Origin: CAZPRY01 sp964589175
GTDB taxonomy: Bacteria; Fidelibacterota; UBA2242
Length of the DNA: 21,567 nt
Reading direction: 5' to 3'
Assembly: GCA_964589175.1 (NCBI GenBank)
Contig: CAZPRY010000061.1
Location: 1-21,567 of the forward strand
The translations under genes were made by a program, and so were the position numbers. Every line of letters begins with the position of its first letter. The first letter of the stretch is position 1. The notes beneath the pieces are model-generated. The model worked only from the letters and a program-made list of their open reading frames with translations. It was not told the origin of the DNA and did not search any database. This document shows, one piece after another, positions 1 to 7,898 of the stretch.

Positions 1-59
1 TTTTTACCCTCTAATATACGCCTTGGTACGCATTTGGGGGATGAACCATAAATATATCT

Positions 60-140
60 TCATCTAAGTTCATTTTCAATTGAAAATACGAATTCTCTCA
101 GCCGGATAACTTGATCAATGTCATACATTTCCGAATACAT
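60..140 (-). CDS. possible 26-residue small ORF, unproven
   Basis: Fifteen bases after the stop of the gene at 155-1411, on the same strand, an ATG at 140 opens a 26-codon frame (begins MYSEMYDIDQ, ends IENELR). GGAG lies just before the ATG but is unusually close to it. The composition looks like an amphipathic helix. Its TGA overlaps another ATG (ATGA) that opens a 19-codon frame, so this could also be the decayed start of a larger gene. I recognise no family. It may be chance. Confidence 0.2.
   Translation of the reverse strand: MYSEMYDIDQVIRLREFVFSIENELR
72..87. repeat. 16-bp perfect palindrome
   Basis: ATTTTCAATTGAAAAT reads the same on both strands. It lies in the AT-rich stretch after the leftmost gene and inside the doubtful small ORF. 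No U-tract follows on either strand, so it is not an obvious terminator. It could be a binding site, or chance in AT-rich DNA. Confidence 0.35.
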
Positions 141-154
141 TTCTCCGATTTTCC

Positions 155-1411
155 CTAGAATTTCAGGTAGATTCCGGCGATATAAGGTTGAAAATGGAGT
201 CCGACGCGTAACCAGTCTGAGAAGGAATATATAAACCCAATATCGAAGTGAAGGGGTGATGTATACTCTTTATCCGGCTTTGCCACACTAAGTTCAAGGT
301 CTTCACCATTGAAAATAAAATCCGAGCGCTTCCACCATTCAATATACCATGGATCGTAAAATAATTCATAGTTAAAAATCAAATTCTTCTTGATATCCAC
401 GGCACCGGCATAATACAGCCGGTACATGAGTTTATTGTAATCCTCGAATTTACTGAGGTAAGCGCCGAAAGAATGCGAAATACGGCCGCTATTCCCTTCC
501 CTCGCTTTGGTATAGGTATAGACGGCGAACACCTCATAATAATTTGCGTAATGCCAGCCGGTCTCTTCAAGCCATCCGTCTGTCACGAATTTCGATTGGC
601 TATCGTAGCGGCGATTGCCTTCACCAATCTTTACATCCGACCCGATTCTTACAAACTGACCGTGGTAAAGATCAATACTGTCTCCCTGCGATACCCAGGA
701 TTCCGTCCTGCTCCAATCGTATTGCCCGACCTCGAACGGATACTTGCTCTGCTGCCATTCATATTTATCCGGCGCATAGCGCGTATGGAAGTGACCGCCG
801 ACGGCAACCAGATGTTGCTTTTCCAGATTGCCAATCCGCAGAATTTGAAATTTCGGGCGGACATTGAAATCCCCGGTGAAATAGCCGGACCACTTTGAGG
901 TCATCTGAAATTTATCCGTAATTCCGAATCCCCAGGAAAGCCCGCTGACATACAGCGTCCCCTTGCCGAGCGTGTACCCCGTAGGATCATAAAAAACATC
1001 GACCTGCTGTTCACTCCCCATCGTATATTTTTCATTCAGAGAGGAGACACTTTCGTTATCCATTCGCAAACCGAAATCGATACTTCCGATGTCGCGTTTC
1101 TCTATAAACAGCATTCCATATTGGGTCTGCAAGTGTATTTTTTGGCCGTCCTCGTAGACAATCTCACCCCGCAGTTTATCACCACTATTTAGAATAATCG
1201 TGATGATTTCCTTGAGAATATCCTCGCCCTTGATCGTAATGGAACCATAGTGGGTGAGCATCTCGATATCGCCGCGCAACGAATCAACGGAAACGATTTG
1301 TCCGGTAATGAGCTCACCGGATTTTAAATGAATCGTGCGTTCATTCAAATTCTGGGCAAATCCGGAAGCGAAGCACAAAAGCAATAGAAACATATATTTT
1401 AACCAATTCAT
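155..1411 (-). CDS. exported protein with a duplicated N-terminal beta domain and a likely outer-membrane barrel
   Basis: The protein is 418 residues if it starts at ATG 1411. A GTG nine bases upstream is in frame, but GAGGTG at 1418-1423 is a good ribosome-binding site for the ATG, so the GTG is probably part of that site. Residues 1-19 form a signal peptide with likely cleavage at FA|Q. Residues about 24-66 and 68-110 are two copies of one motif: a hydrophobic strand, SG(E/D), G(Q/E)I, then YG, an isoleucine-rich strand and DI. This resembles the small Sm-like beta domains found in exported proteins of environmental bacteria. The remaining 300 residues are rich in aromatics and alternating polar/apolar stretches and end in LKF, as in outer-membrane barrels. 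It lies 22 bases after another barrel-like gene and is probably in the same operon. Function is unknown; a porin or surface-assembly role is possible. Confidence 0.75.
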   Translation of the reverse strand: MNWLKYMFLLLLCFASGFAQNLNERTIHLKSGELITGQIVSVDSLRGDIEMLTHYGSITIKGEDILKEIITIILNSGDKLRGEIVYEDGQKIHLQTQYGMLFIEKRDIGSIDFGLRMDNESVSSLNEKYTMGSEQQVDVFYDPTGYTLGKGTLYVSGLSWGFGITDKFQMTSKWSGYFTGDFNVRPKFQILRIGNLEKQHLVAVGGHFHTRYAPDKYEWQQSKYPFEVGQYDWSRTESWVSQGDSIDLYHGQFVRIGSDVKIGEGNRRYDSQSKFVTDGWLEETGWHYANYYEVFAVYTYTKAREGNSGRISHSFGAYLSKFEDYNKLMYRLYYAGAVDIKKNLIFNYELFYDPWYIEWWKRSDFIFNGEDLELSVAKPDKEYTSPLHFDIGFIYSFSDWLRVGLHFQPYIAGIYLKF

Positions 1412-1433
1412 TTCAATCACCTCATTTTTGTCC

Positions 1434-3215
1434 TTAATTCAGAAAAGACCACTCGATCCCGAGCACCTTCAGACGATTTCGATAAGGCATGAAAGCTACT
1501 GACGAAAAACTGCGCCCTTCCGCATTGTAAATTGCATAGAAAATATGAAAATTGCCGATATGCCCGCCGATCCGGCAGTTAGCACTCAGGCGCTGATTGG
1601 TGAAGTAAATGGCATCGGTCCTGGCAAAATTACGCAATCCTTCGAACCATACCAGATTTTCGGCGCCATTATGATAGACAACATCAGCCGCGGCGTACAA
1701 TTTTAAATTGCCCCGAAACAGGTCCAGGACCTGCATCGCCCTGCCCCAAAACTGAAGTTGCGGTGTGATGTCCTTATTTTGGGGAAGCGAGGCAATCGTA
1801 TTCATCCTGATGACTGTCTTCCACGGAAACGTGTACTCCAGATTCTCGACGATGTAAAATTTGTTCAGTGTTTCCCGGTCGACGGATAGCAGAGAATCCT
1901 TGGCCGCATCGTAAGTGGGGATGTAAAACTCGCTCCGGGCCCAATACACTCCCGTCAAGGAGTTGAGCCTTTCGGTATTGAATTGAGTAGCGAATTGCGC
2001 CAGATTGTATCGAAATCCTTTCGGTAATTTCTCAGCCGGATTGACTGTTTTGAAATAATAATCATAAATCATCGGGTAGCGGGAATAGTCGCTGGATAAA
2101 TGCGCAATCACCGTCATTCTTGCGCCCAGGGAACGTCGCAGCCCGGCTCCCACTGTAAACTCATTATCAGACAGTCCGACACCGTAGCTCAATCGGCAGC
2201 TTCCCAACGGATGCGAAAGATTCAGATTCAAATCCAGCGCCGATTGGCTGTATTCGTAACCGCTTTGCTCGTAAATTGCCTGATAGTACGGATTGCATAA
2301 AATTTCAAGAGTTTTATCTTGCCAGCTGAAGTACTTGGCCAGATTCACGGCCACTCGATTCGCTTCGCCGTTATAATCCAGATCGAAACTTGAATTATCA
2401 TTCCGGTAAATGAAGCCATCCAGGGAAACGCCGATAAACAGAGAATCCGTCTGTGTGGCCTGCGCCACACAGACGGAAACCGCGACCCGGCTTTCGGTTT
2501 TACCGCCGCTGAAACGCCAGGCAGGATAGTTACCGGAAACGCTGGTTTCCAGAACTCCGGGACGATATTTCTGGTAGGATAATGATGTCAGCAATCGCCA
2601 TCGCTCATATTCATTCTGAATATTCATCCGGTAGGATTCCGTCAGGGTCTCATTCGTTCGGGTTTGGCTGTAGGTATACAACCCGAAGCGTCCATCATAA
2701 CCGAATCGCTCGCCGCTGAAATTCCATTTCACCCGGTCGCTGAGTTGACCCGCCATGAAAATCCCGAAGTTCAGAAAATTATAATCTCCCCGTTCGTAAT
2801 CGAAGCGTGATTTGATCTTCCCATCATTAGTAAATCGACTTTGAAATGCCAGTCCCTGACCTGTTGCCGAAAATTCAAGCGCTGAATAAGCTGTACCGAG
2901 CCACCCCATCGGCACCTGACCGAACAAAGGGTCCACAACTTGAAACCGGTTTTCCCGAATCGATATGACGTTGTTGGGCAAACCCAGGTAATTTATTGCT
3001 CCATCGAAACCCCAGTCGTCGTATAAAAACACAAAATAATTACCTGCCTCGAACAAACGGTCGTTAATGTTATAAGAATAGTCAAGCCTGTCCACAGGCT
3101 GTGTTTTCAGCGAATCGGCAGCCGTAATTCTCGAAACGATACATAATAGAACGATGAATGGCAGGAAGCCCCGTTTTTTCATATGCAAATTTAGTTTCGT
3201 CCGCAAAACTTTCAT
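1434..3215 (-). CDS. putative outer-membrane beta-barrel protein
   Basis: This 593-residue protein has a hydrophobic export signal at about residues 12-33 (MKKRGFLPF onward, then ITAAD). The ATG at 3215 lies only 5 bases after the upstream stop, which favours it by coupling, but the ATG at 3182 would give a more typical signal peptide; neither has a strong ribosome-binding site. The mature part is full of aromatic residues, Asn, Arg and alternating strand patterns, with no cytoplasmic enzyme motif and no visible TonB box or plug domain. It looks like a large porin-like barrel specific to its lineage. It follows an ECF S-component gene, so a role in passing a micronutrient across the outer membrane is an attractive but unproven idea. 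A strong internal hairpin lies at 2446-2477. Confidence 0.7.
   Translation of the reverse strand: MKVLRTKLNLHMKKRGFLPFIVLLCIVSRITAADSLKTQPVDRLDYSYNINDRLFEAGNYFVFLYDDWGFDGAINYLGLPNNVISIRENRFQVVDPLFGQVPMGWLGTAYSALEFSATGQGLAFQSRFTNDGKIKSRFDYERGDYNFLNFGIFMAGQLSDRVKWNFSGERFGYDGRFGLYTYSQTRTNETLTESYRMNIQNEYERWRLLTSLSYQKYRPGVLETSVSGNYPAWRFSGGKTESRVAVSVCVAQATQTDSLFIGVSLDGFIYRNDNSSFDLDYNGEANRVAVNLAKYFSWQDKTLEILCNPYYQAIYEQSGYEYSQSALDLNLNLSHPLGSCRLSYGVGLSDNEFTVGAGLRRSLGARMTVIAHLSSDYSRYPMIYDYYFKTVNPAEKLPKGFRYNLAQFATQFNTERLNSLTGVYWARSEFYIPTYDAAKDSLLSVDRETLNKFYIVENLEYTFPWKTVIRMNTIASLPQNKDITPQLQFWGRAMQVLDLFRGNLKLYAAADVVYHNGAENLVWFEGLRNFARTDAIYFTNQRLSANCRIGGHIGNFHIFYAIYNAEGRSFSSVAFMPYRNRLKVLGIEWSFLN
2446..2477. 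repeat. 14-bp perfect inverted repeat with 4-base loop inside a coding region
   Basis: The arms TCCGTCTGTGTGGC (2446-2459) and GCCACACAGACGGA (2464-2477) are exact reverse complements around the loop CTGC. The reading frame passes through without a stop (residues VSVCVAQATQTDS). The stem is far longer than coding constraint normally gives, and no U-tract follows on either strand. Confidence 0.9.
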
Positions 3216-3220
3216 CGCAT

Positions 3221-3781
3221 TTATTTTCTATCCCTGAAATAGGGTATGGCGGCCCGGACCCTTTTCGATGTTACCGGTACGAATGCCATGAAAATAACCG
3301 TATTCGTCAGTAAACGCGTTCCGTGAAAAATAGTACCCAGTGTGAACACGCTTACGATCGCCCGCCAGTTGAAACCGGCAGCGATGGAAAAACCGATGGA
3401 AACCAGCACGTCGAAAATCAAAGTCAGGCCGAATCCCGAAAGGCCCAGGAGTATGAAGTCCAGAATCCTGTAATGGGGTCTTAATACCGTTGATCGTAAG
3501 AATGCGCCGCACAGCCCGATCAAACCCATGGCCAGTACCTGCATGGCTAACCCCGTCGGATAGAGCAGGCCGCTCCCTAAGGGATTGAGGGCCGAGTACA
3601 AAAATTCGCCCAACAGCCCGATGAGCAATCCCCGCTTCCGGCCCATCAGTACGCCCGCCATGAAAACCATAGCTGTCACGAGTTCCAGGGGTACCAGAAA
3701 CAACGCATACCCAACGCCCATGATTAAAGCAATATAGATACCGGTGAAAGCGATATCCCTGGTCCGGTTTTGTTTATTCAT
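3221..3781 (-). CDS. ECF-type transporter S component, substrate unknown
   Basis: This 186-residue integral membrane protein has about six hydrophobic segments. An N-terminal helix (DIAFTGIYIALIMGVGYALF) is followed by a short loop with GRKRG at about 47-51 and a helix ending GEFLYSALNPLGSG. That arrangement is typical of substrate-binding S components of energy-coupling factor vitamin importers. No EcfA1, EcfA2 or EcfT gene is in the window, so it would share an energising module encoded elsewhere, as group II S components do. It lies 53 bases after the YhaM-like gene and 5 bases before the large barrel gene, so it is in an operon with both. No riboswitch fits in the 53-base gap, and no clear Shine-Dalgarno site precedes the ATG. 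The substrate cannot be read from the sequence. Confidence 0.7.
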   Translation of the reverse strand: MNKQNRTRDIAFTGIYIALIMGVGYALFLVPLELVTAMVFMAGVLMGRKRGLLIGLLGEFLYSALNPLGSGLLYPTGLAMQVLAMGLIGLCGAFLRSTVLRPHYRILDFILLGLSGFGLTLIFDVLVSIGFSIAAGFNWRAIVSVFTLGTIFHGTRLLTNTVIFMAFVPVTSKRVRAAIPYFRDRK

Positions 3782-3834
3782 GGGTAGTGGCGTTTTCGAT
3801 TGATCAGAAATGAATATTATTAGAATAAGTGATT

Positions 3835-4794
3835 TTACTTTGACGGATTCTTATAAATCGGCCGATGGAAATAGTTATTGCGACTGGTCCAGTCACCTTC
3901 CTGACTGTCGCTCTCGATAGCCATCTTCATCTGCTGCATGCGGGTATCGATTTCGTCGGCATAATACACCAGGAGAGCCTCGGGAAATTCCGGTTCCCGG
4001 GGTGATTGCCATTCATATTTTCCCTGGTGAGATAAAATGATGTGTTCCAGTTTTAAGCGCAGTAAATCCGGGAAGCCATCCATCTTCAGAATTTCATCCC
4101 GCAGCAGATCGCGTCCCAACACCAGGTGACCGATCAGGTTTCCGGCATCGGTATAGGTTGTCGCGATACCCGGCTCCAGTTCTACCAGTTTGCCGATATC
4201 GTGCAGGAGAACCCCGGCTATCACCAGATCGCGTTCCACGCTTCTGTAGACCCGGCAGAAAGTCTCCGCAATCACGGTCATCTCAGACACGTGTTCCAGC
4301 AGCCCGCCGCGAAATGCATGATGCAGGATCATCGAAGCCGGATGGGTTTTTATCCGGTCTTCATATTTGGTATAAATTCGTTTTGTCACTTCGCGGACAT
4401 GGTCGTTTCCAATTGAGGCAATCGCCTCCTGAATGCGCTCCCACATCTCGTCGATGTTCTTGCTTGTCGTCGGAATGATATCGGAAAGTTCGAAACCGTA
4501 CAATTTGTCCATCTCCGCCTGAACCCGCCGGATGTTGCTGACATTGATCTGAAATTCATTATTGTAAGTGACAATCTGGCCCTTGACGGCGACGGCATCG
4601 CCAACCTCGAATTTGTTCTGAAAATCGTCCGCATTGTCCCATATCTTGGCGTTGATTTTCCCGCTCCGGTCGCCGAGCGTAATATCCAGATAATTCTTGT
4701 CCGTCTTGGTAAGCCGTGAATTTTTTTCAAACACCGCGAAATAGCTCGAAATGGATTCGTTTTCCTTGAAGTCCTTGATGAATTTCTTCTCCAT
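3835..4794 (-). CDS. yhaM: YhaM-family 3'-5' exoribonuclease (OB fold + HD domain)
   Basis: The protein is 319 residues from the ATG at 4794. In-frame GTG 4827 and ATG 4809 lie upstream, but AGGGAG lies just before 4794 and a promoter-like sequence overlaps the upstream candidates. Residues about 12-100 form an OB-fold nucleic-acid-binding domain (LDITLGDRSGKINAKIW, then VAVKGQIVTYNNEFQINV). Residues about 145-285 form an HD phosphohydrolase domain with HHAFRGGLLEHV, the core LLHDIGK with His198-Asp199, a later HIILSHQG and YYADEIDTRM. This order and length match YhaM/CBF1, metal-dependent 3'-5' exonucleases of RNA and single-stranded DNA best known from Bacillus and Staphylococcus. It acts in the cytoplasm and heads a leftward operon with membrane genes to which it has no evident functional link. 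Confidence 0.88.
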   Translation of the reverse strand: MEKKFIKDFKENESISSYFAVFEKNSRLTKTDKNYLDITLGDRSGKINAKIWDNADDFQNKFEVGDAVAVKGQIVTYNNEFQINVSNIRRVQAEMDKLYGFELSDIIPTTSKNIDEMWERIQEAIASIGNDHVREVTKRIYTKYEDRIKTHPASMILHHAFRGGLLEHVSEMTVIAETFCRVYRSVERDLVIAGVLLHDIGKLVELEPGIATTYTDAGNLIGHLVLGRDLLRDEILKMDGFPDLLRLKLEHIILSHQGKYEWQSPREPEFPEALLVYYADEIDTRMQQMKMAIESDSQEGDWTSRNNYFHRPIYKNPSK

Positions 4795-4818
4795 CTTCTC
4801 CCTCGACATTCTTGTTTG

Positions 4819-4847
4819 AATTAACACATTCCTGACTGTGAAGGCAA
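4819..4847 (-). promoter_or_regulatory. possible sigma-70-type promoter of the yhaM operon
   Basis: On the minus strand TTGCCT (4842-4847) is followed after 17 bases by TTAATT (4819-4824). Transcription would start near 4811, which would rule out the GTG start at 4827 and leave a short leader before ATG 4794. Both boxes are imperfect, so this is tentative. Confidence 0.3.
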
Positions 4848-4867
4848 GAAAATAGTCCTAAAATGAA

Positions 4868-4891
4868 AAGGGCAGACCAAAGCCTGCCCTT
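4868..4891 (-). terminator. rho-independent terminator of the saccharopine operon
   Basis: AAGGGCAG (4868-4875) and CTGCCCTT (4884-4891) form an 8-bp stem with an 8-base loop. Read on the minus strand, the stem is followed by TTCATTTT, a broken U-tract. It lies 25 bases after the saccharopine dehydrogenase stop and separates that unit from yhaM. Confidence 0.8.
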
Positions 4892-4915
4892 CCAAAATCC
4901 GATTGCTGTCCGGCA

Positions 4916-6235
4916 TCAAACCGAATATTCTTGTTCCTTGCAAACGATATTCATCTTCTCCAACTCATCCAGCACCGGTTCATAAATTTCCGGTACGACC
5001 GGCGCATGCACACCGGTGATTTTGATCTTGTTCTGAAGAATCAATTTCGTGGCAATCGCGGCTGGTAAACTGACGGTCCGGGCCATGGATGAATCCCCGC
5101 CGGGAATGCCGTAATCCACCAGCGTGGAAGTAATACGTTTTTTGTGATCCGCCCATTCTGCCAGGAAATCATGATACAGGACGATCATATCGCGTTCACC
5201 ATTTTCATACGGCATTTTCTCCAGGAATGTGGCCGTCATAATATCCAGCAAGGTATTTTCAGCGGGCAACGCTTTTTCGCTAAAAAGCCCCAGCCATTCG
5301 AACATATCCATTACTTGGTCACTGGCGTCGTCACCGAGAAATTTTCGAACCGCTCCTTGCGCGGGCCTTCCCGCCGGCGCATTCACCATTTTGCACATCA
5401 GTTGCGCGTATGTCAAACCAGCGAAATCCGTTCGCTCCTCATCCGAAAGCAGACCCAATTTGACAATGCAGTAAAGCGTATCGCACCAGCCGATATTACG
5501 GATTGTTCCGCGGAACATCGTCCGGGCATGCTCTAATCCGTAGATCTCCAGATAGGGCAGCGAATTGCGGTTCGGGTAGGTTTCAAAGGGCGGCTCCCCT
5601 TCGATATTCAACGGCCAGTGATTCTTGAACAGGTTTTTGCCCTCGATTTCGATGATTTGGCCTTCCTTCATGTATTTGGCGTTATTTCGCCCGGCCATCA
5701 AAACGCCGCGCGGGCTCCAGCTGAATTTATAGCCAAACGGATTGGTATTCGCCTCCGGTGCGGGTAAGCCGCCGCAGTACGAACGAAAGCTGAGCACCTT
5801 GCCGCCGGTATTCTCGACGTGATGGATGATTCTCATGGCGGACATGTGATCGATACCGGGATCGACTCCAATCTCGTTTAAAATGATAATCCCAGCCTGC
5901 CGGGCTTTCTCATCCAGGGCTTTCATGGCATCGCTGATATAGGACGTTGTTACCATCATTTTCTTGAATTCAATGCACATTTCCGCAACTTTGACATGGA
6001 ATGTGTAGGGCAAGAGACTGATCGCGAGATCACAGCCTTTAACCAGATCGCGGAGTTCCCCGGTGTTGTTGACATTCAAAGCCAGGGCCGTGCCGCGCGG
6101 GTGACGATCGATGATTTTTTCCGCCTTGCTTACTGTTCGGGTGGCGACTTTTACCTGAAAATCCGGAACATCCAGAAGGTATCGAACCAATGGGCGGGAG
6201 ACAAGCCCGGCCCCTAAAACCAATACATTTTTCAT
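4916..6235 (-). CDS. saccharopine dehydrogenase, glutamate-forming (LYS9 type)
   Basis: The 439-residue cytoplasmic oxidoreductase begins with a Rossmann motif (VLVLGAGLVSRP, residues 4-15). It carries the family region GGLPAPEANTNPFGYKFSWSP at about 153-175, where substrate binds in LYS9-like enzymes and in the C-terminal half of animal AASS. The expected reaction is oxidation of saccharopine to glutamate and alpha-aminoadipate semialdehyde with NAD(P). It lies 97 bases after the lysine-ketoglutarate reductase gene on the same strand, so the two genes rebuild the split AASS pathway of lysine breakdown. AGGGGA at 6242-6247 is a good ribosome-binding site for ATG 6235. In fungi the same enzyme runs in the biosynthetic direction, but with the LKR partner next door and no other aminoadipate-pathway gene seen, degradation is more likely. 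Confidence 0.9.
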   Translation of the reverse strand: MKNVLVLGAGLVSRPLVRYLLDVPDFQVKVATRTVSKAEKIIDRHPRGTALALNVNNTGELRDLVKGCDLAISLLPYTFHVKVAEMCIEFKKMMVTTSYISDAMKALDEKARQAGIIILNEIGVDPGIDHMSAMRIIHHVENTGGKVLSFRSYCGGLPAPEANTNPFGYKFSWSPRGVLMAGRNNAKYMKEGQIIEIEGKNLFKNHWPLNIEGEPPFETYPNRNSLPYLEIYGLEHARTMFRGTIRNIGWCDTLYCIVKLGLLSDEERTDFAGLTYAQLMCKMVNAPAGRPAQGAVRKFLGDDASDQVMDMFEWLGLFSEKALPAENTLLDIMTATFLEKMPYENGERDMIVLYHDFLAEWADHKKRITSTLVDYGIPGGDSSMARTVSLPAAIATKLILQNKIKITGVHAPVVPEIYEPVLDELEKMNIVCKEQEYSV

Positions 6236-6332
6236 ATCAATTCCCCTGTTTAGTTAAGTAAAATACCGTCGCTGATATTGCCTAATCCATAAAAGGTTTC
6301 AATTTTAGTCAGGATCAATTAAGTACAGATTC

Positions 6333-7652
6333 TTATAAACCCGGTTTAGCCAGATATTTTTCCAGGTACCGATATTTCGGTGTCAATTGGCCTTTATAAA
6401 GAACCGTGGCATTCTTCAATTCGGGCGGCATGCGATTTTCTTCAAATCCGACCGAAAAATCAGTCGACGCCAGCAGAACGATAAAGTTCTTGAGTACTTC
6501 ACTGAACATTGTCGATGATTCACGCGGCAGTTCACACGGCAGGTTATCGACCGCCAGAATCACCGGCCCGTGTCCTTCCACACCGTAAATTTTCCTGCCT
6601 GTCAGCGGTTCATAGACGTAGACCGGATTGCCGGAATCCGTGCATTCCAGATTACATTCAATCGAACCGCCCTTATCGCAGGTGATGTCCCCGATCACCT
6701 TAATGGGCAATCCACCCCCGGTTTGGTAGGCTTCGCTGAGATATTTGCGGGTAACGAGGCGCGGATATTTCTTGTCCCAGTAAATCGCGTTGATCAATAC
6801 AGACAGGTATGGCAAATATTCCTCGAAACGCGATTCGTAATTCTGCGGATTGTCATAATAGTCCTGAAGTTTGAATACCATTCCCGCTGATTTCGGCTTC
6901 GCCAGGTGTTCTTCTCTGAAAATAACTTTGTACAGCTTCTTTGTCGAAAAAAGGGCTTTGCGGTAAAAATCAGCTAATTCTTCAGGTCGAAGTTCTTCGA
7001 ACGGTAAAAGGTCGAAGATTTCCTGAGCGCCGCGCGATACATTACCGTAACCGGCAAAACCGAAGATAAGCGGGGCATCGACACCGGAGATTCCCTGGGA
7101 TGCAATCCGTTGGCCGATTTCCTGATATTGTCCGATGACCTCTGGTATACTTTTGTAATGCAAGGCCTGTTTGCATTCGCTGAATATGGTGGGGCGACCT
7201 TCGGAATCCAGTCGCCGGCCGAGAGTCCAGAAACTGTCGATCATCCCGGCAATACCGGCAAAACGTCCGAAAAATACAAGCCGTTTGCCCTTTTCATCGA
7301 CGATCTTCTCATAATCAATGAGCGTATCTTCCAATTCCATCATTTTCTTCAGCATGGGCATATTATTCATCTGCCCCTTAATTGTATGCGAAAAAAATAG
7401 ATATGTCCGCTCCGGTAGAAAATAATCGACAGGAATCTCTTTCACGGCACATATCACCGGACAGGCGCTCAGGTCTTCCCGGATCTCTGCTCCCGCCTGG
7501 CGGAATTCTTGTGCCGAAAAAGCCCGAACATCTGACGGTTGAACATAAAATCGAAGGCCTGATTTTCGGGATAATTCTTTTATATGTTGGGGTATGAGAG
7601 GAACTCTTCCCTCCCATTGATTTTTATCTTCTCTCCGGATTCCAATCAGCAT
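6333..7652 (-). CDS. lysine-ketoglutarate reductase (saccharopine dehydrogenase, lysine-forming type)
   Basis: The protein is 439 residues from ATG 7652; a GTG at 7658 is in frame, but GAGGTG at 7656-7661 fits better as the ribosome-binding site. The N-terminal alanine-dehydrogenase/transhydrogenase-like domain shows IGIRREDKNQWEGRVPL (3-19), KEIP (71-74), SHTIKGQ near 88-94 and FGRFAGIAGMID (128-139). A nucleotide-binding segment GFAGYGNVSRGA follows near 200. These match the N-terminal (LKR) half of animal AASS. The enzyme should condense lysine with 2-oxoglutarate and reduce the product to saccharopine using NADPH. It is the first gene of a two-gene operon with saccharopine dehydrogenase. 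A perfect 10+10 bp palindrome lies 21 bases upstream of the start codon. Confidence 0.9.
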   Translation of the reverse strand: MLIGIRREDKNQWEGRVPLIPQHIKELSRKSGLRFYVQPSDVRAFSAQEFRQAGAEIREDLSACPVICAVKEIPVDYFLPERTYLFFSHTIKGQMNNMPMLKKMMELEDTLIDYEKIVDEKGKRLVFFGRFAGIAGMIDSFWTLGRRLDSEGRPTIFSECKQALHYKSIPEVIGQYQEIGQRIASQGISGVDAPLIFGFAGYGNVSRGAQEIFDLLPFEELRPEELADFYRKALFSTKKLYKVIFREEHLAKPKSAGMVFKLQDYYDNPQNYESRFEEYLPYLSVLINAIYWDKKYPRLVTRKYLSEAYQTGGGLPIKVIGDITCDKGGSIECNLECTDSGNPVYVYEPLTGRKIYGVEGHGPVILAVDNLPCELPRESSTMFSEVLKNFIVLLASTDFSVGFEENRMPPELKNATVLYKGQLTPKYRYLEKYLAKPGL

Positions 7653-7672
7653 CAACACCTCGCAATTTCGTG

Positions 7673-7693
7673 TAACTTAATTAAATTAAGTTA
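7673..7693. promoter_or_regulatory. 21-bp palindrome, likely operator of the saccharopine operon
   Basis: TAACTTAATT (7673-7682) and AATTAAGTTA (7684-7693) are exact inverted copies around one A. The site lies 21 bases before the LKR start codon, where the core promoter is expected, so a repressor bound here could block transcription. It contains no Shine-Dalgarno sequence or U-tract. The operator role is inferred; low-complexity AT-rich sequence makes chance palindromes more likely. Confidence 0.45.
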
Positions 7694-7814
7694 AATTTTC
7701 GAGTAAAAGAAAGGGTCTTTCATGGGAAAAATAAAATTTTGATACGACCGGCTTCGTTTGCCCCCGTTTGTCCGGAAACTGAAACAATGTGAATTGCGCC
7801 TGAACAATAAAATT

Positions 7815-7861
7815 CTTTAATTAAAGCCGTAAAAGCGGATGGAATGTAGGTGTACATGTAC
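7815..7861. repeat. two short palindromes upstream of the AhpF-like gene
   Basis: CTTTAATTAAAG (7815-7826) and GTACATGTAC (7852-7861) are perfect palindromes of 12 and 10 bp in the divergent intergenic region, 72 and 37 bases before the oxidoreductase start codon. They could be regulator sites for that gene. I see no convincing -35/-10 pair here. Confidence 0.3.
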
Positions 7862-7898
7862 GGCGACAACGTGAAATATTGCATCGGAGGACTGCGCC

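Noticed and set aside
473..898. Plus-strand open frame of 141 codons
   Set aside because: Antisense to the exported barrel protein at 155-1411, no ribosome-binding site and no domain; a shadow frame.
4126..4478. Two overlapping plus-strand frames of about 100 codons
   Set aside because: Antisense to the HD domain of the YhaM-like gene, no domain features.
7659..7898. Lysine riboswitch or replication origin in the divergent region
   Set aside because: The conserved lysine-riboswitch core was not recognisable and no cluster of DnaA boxes (TTATCCACA) is present, despite AT-richness and the strand switch.
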